A stretch of DNA of 15,068 nt from Gammaproteobacteria bacterium (lineage in GTDB: Bacteria; Pseudomonadota; Gammaproteobacteria; Steroidobacterales; Steroidobacteraceae). Where the stretch lies: contig PMMB01000295.1 of assembly GCA_003165495.1 (NCBI GenBank), positions 4,699 to 19,766 on the forward strand, given 5' to 3'. The notes under the pieces are model-generated. The model saw only the letters and a list, made by a program, of their open reading frames with translations. It was not told where the DNA came from and did not search any database. Position 1 is the stretch's first letter. Each line of letters begins with the position of its first letter. A program made the translations under genes and the position numbers. This document shows, piece by piece, positions 13,197 through 15,068 of this stretch.

Positions 13197-14336
13197 TCAA
13201 TTTCCCGTACGAAAGCGAGTCCATTCCCGGGTAATCAAGCGAGAGTATTCCAAGGGTACGGCTTTCGGGCTGATCAGTCGTGCACGCGTCGCCTGGTCGG
13301 GGTAAATCGCTTCGTCAGTTTTAATGGAGGCCTCCACCAGCGGCAATGACGCGGTATATCCATTGGGATAGTGGATGTAGTTCGTGATCCCCGCCATCAC
13401 ATCCGGCCGCATCAAATAGTTCATCCATATTTCAGCGTTGCGGGGATGCGGCGCGTCCGCAGGAATTGCCATCATGTCCACCGTAATGACCGCTCCCTCG
13501 CGGGGCACGAAATATGCGAGATTCGCGCCTGTCTTTGCTTCCTTCGCTCGGCTGCGTGCCGTTGCGACGTCGCCCGACCACTCCAACGTCAGACATATGC
13601 TGTTGTTGACCAAATCGGCGATAGGGGCCGGGTCAATGGTGCGCACGAAGGGTCGTATCTTTAGAAGCGCCTCGGAAGCGGCGGCTACATCGCGCGGATC
13701 GAGCCGATTCGGATCGCGATCCAAATAAATCATCGCAGCTTGGAAAACGTCCATCGCCGAATCGATGATGGAAATGCCACAATCTTTTAGTTTGGCGGCA
13801 TTTTTCGGATCAAACAGCAGCGCCCAGCTATCAGGTCGGGTTGCCCCCAGTCGCGCACGCACTTGATCGACGTTATAACCGAGCCCAGTGGTAGTAAACA
13901 TGTACGGTATGGCGTACAAATTGTCCGGGTCATAAACGGCCAGGCGCCTCATGATATCGGGGTCGGCATTGGTTAGATTGGGCAACTGCGTTTTATCGAG
14001 CTTGCGGTAAATGCCGGCTCGCCGCTGTCGCTCGAAGAACGCTCCTGTCGGCAGCACAATATCGTAGCTCGTATGGCCGGTCAGTAATTTGGTCTCGAGA
14101 ACTTCATTGTTGTCGTACATGTCGTAGCGAACCTTGATACCGGTCTCCTTCTCAAAATTGGCCACGGTATCGGGTGCGATGTAGTCTAGCCAGGAGTAAA
14201 CATTCAGAATCTTCTCACCGGCGGATGCGCCTTTCGATGGATCGGCTTGCCGGCCGCACGCGACCAGGGTGATCAGCAGTAAAATAAAAGCAGTCATGGG
14301 ACAAGTTCCAAACACTCGCTGTGCGAGAAATGCCAT
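13197..14336 (-). CDS. Putrescine/spermidine-type ABC transporter substrate-binding lipoprotein (PotF-like)
   Basis: A 379-residue extracytoplasmic solute-binding protein. The start ATG 14336 has AGGA 6 nt upstream. Residues 1-27 end in LITLVAC, a lipobox with Cys27, so it is probably a lipoprotein rather than soluble as in E. coli PotF. Similarity to PotF runs throughout: NVYSWLDYIAPDTV (45-58), FEKETGIKV (61-69), DNNEVLETKL, FERQ, YMFTTTGLGYNVD, DPNRLDP, WSGDV (253-257) and MAIPADA. Asp51, Asp256 and Asp287 fall at positions that bind amine groups in PotF, and Asp196 replaces a Glu. A Ser in the first PotF box is Leu50 here. No permease or ATPase genes are adjacent, so it is an orphan. The ligand is probably a polyamine or related amine, but not certain. 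Confidence 0.88.
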   Translation of the reverse strand: MAFLAQRVFGTCPMTAFILLLITLVACGRQADPSKGASAGEKILNVYSWLDYIAPDTVANFEKETGIKVRYDMYDNNEVLETKLLTGHTSYDIVLPTGAFFERQRRAGIYRKLDKTQLPNLTNADPDIMRRLAVYDPDNLYAIPYMFTTTGLGYNVDQVRARLGATRPDSWALLFDPKNAAKLKDCGISIIDSAMDVFQAAMIYLDRDPNRLDPRDVAAASEALLKIRPFVRTIDPAPIADLVNNSICLTLEWSGDVATARSRAKEAKTGANLAYFVPREGAVITVDMMAIPADAPHPRNAEIWMNYLMRPDVMAGITNYIHYPNGYTASLPLVEASIKTDEAIYPDQATRARLISPKAVPLEYSRLITREWTRFRTGN

Positions 14337-14416
14337 ACAAGATCCTGTTCCTAACGAGCTCGAACTTTCCGGCATCGCTCAGGGCAACCCCGAGGCGTCG
14401 CTCCGAGACTCGCCGA

Positions 14417-15068
14417 TTACACCCACGCCAACTTCTTGGAACTGAGCGCCGGCTCCCCATCCCACCGATACGCCACTAACGGCCCATCCTTCGCGACGCT
14501 GTAATCCAGGCACGCGAACTGCGGCGAAATCACTTCCGGCTTACCCGTAAACCAATAATGCCCAAACAGCACTGGCGGACCTGAATACGAATACCCTTTC
14601 CACTCCTCCGGTAACGGCACATCCGGGATCATGGCAATATCCCCTGGCGGTCCAATCGCCGCCTTACGATACGTTGACAAATCCTCCTGCCACCAACGAA
14701 CCCGCACCTTATGCCGGACTTTACCGCCCTCGTCCTCAAACGTAATCCCCGCCGGCAATTTCACCTCGGGACCCTTGCACACGACCTCGAGCGCCTCGTA
14801 GACCGGATGACCCTTGCGACTCCCGAATAAGATCGCCTTGTCGGTCAACGTGTGATTCGGACCCAACTCCGGGCGGAGCAATTCTATCGATTCTTGATGC
14901 CAACACGCATGCACGACGCGTAAACCGGGGAGATCCAGCCACAGTGGCAACGTTTTAAACCAATCAGTGATGTTCTTCTGCAGAGGCGTTCCTTCGACGA
15001 CGTCCAAAAACGCCTGATGCTGCTCCCGATTTCCCGGCTTATGATGATCCCGCAAGAACTTCCCCGGA
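14417..15068 (-). CDS. Calcineurin-like metallophosphoesterase, N-terminus cut by window edge
   Basis: C-terminal part of a metallophosphoesterase. The frame is open to the right edge and reads PGKFLRDHHKPGNREQHQAF, where GNRE stands at the place of the GNHE/GNHD metal motif; VVHACW (about 55 codons before the middle) and LFGHYW fit the later His-containing metal boxes. The first two boxes (D-x-H and G-D-x-x-D-R-G) must lie beyond the window, so the start is not visible; the TTG at 15055 is not a true start. The visible part is about 217 codons. The family includes diadenosine tetraphosphate hydrolases and protein phosphatases; the substrate is unknown. It is upstream of the binding-protein gene in the same direction, with an 80-bp gap. 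Confidence 0.85.
   Translation of the reverse strand, partial: PGKFLRDHHKPGNREQHQAFLDVVEGTPLQKNITDWFKTLPLWLDLPGLRVVHACWHQESIELLRPELGPNHTLTDKAILFGSRKGHPVYEALEVVCKGPEVKLPAGITFEDEGGKVRHKVRVRWWQEDLSTYRKAAIGPPGDIAMIPDVPLPEEWKGYSYSGPPVLFGHYWFTGKPEVISPQFACLDYSVAKDGPLVAYRWDGEPALSSKKLAWV

Noticed and set aside
13063..13305. Plus-strand open frame of 80 codons between the fasciclin and binding-protein genes
   Set aside because: No ribosome site, basic random-looking sequence, and it runs into the 3' end of the binding-protein gene.

Overview
This looks like chromosomal DNA of a free-living Gram-negative proteobacterium. By eye it is moderately GC-rich and densely coded. Exported proteins carry Sec, Tat and lipoprotein signals, and the gene content includes sulfite dehydrogenase SorAB, a PotF-type binding protein, BON, DUF2934, DUF3096 and fasciclin proteins. 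A soil or water gamma- or betaproteobacterium fits, but no rRNA or other phylogenetic marker is present, so the lineage stays open. I see no tRNA, rRNA, CRISPR array, transposase, integrase or phage gene.

Layout. On the minus strand, 1-5397 carries a prolyl-oligopeptidase family peptidase (cut by the left edge), the sorB and sorA pair, and a fusion of an N-terminal DCC (DUF393) thiol-redox domain to a lipase maturation factor-like membrane protein. A divergent intergenic region follows. On the plus strand, a HAD phosphatase gene overlaps a small membrane protein gene by ATGA. On the minus strand come a small secreted protein with a duplicated signal-peptide core and an NylB-type serine hydrolase. 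On the plus strand lies a membrane-anchored DUF4124-like protein broken by one frameshift, with a strong terminator further downstream.

The stretch 9439-11232 is the most unusual part. It is a cluster of very small genes, several too short for routine gene calling: a BON-domain protein, a 56-residue lipoprotein, a 21-residue membrane peptide, a secreted protein whose 5' end contains four 11-bp G-rich repeats with a G-quadruplex pattern, a DUF3096 membrane protein, an unknown 69-residue protein and a doubtful 49-residue ORF that ends at a terminator. BON, DUF3096 and such hydrophobic peptides are often linked to envelope or osmotic stress, so a small stress island is a reasonable inference, but no function is shown by the sequence.

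The right side holds a SAM-dependent methyltransferase and a DUF2934 protein (plus), then a fasciclin-domain protein, an orphan polyamine-type substrate-binding lipoprotein and a metallophosphoesterase cut by the right edge (all minus). Most neighbours look functionally unrelated. The clear functional units are sorAB and the small-gene cluster. I found no convincing new defence, mobile or biosynthetic system.
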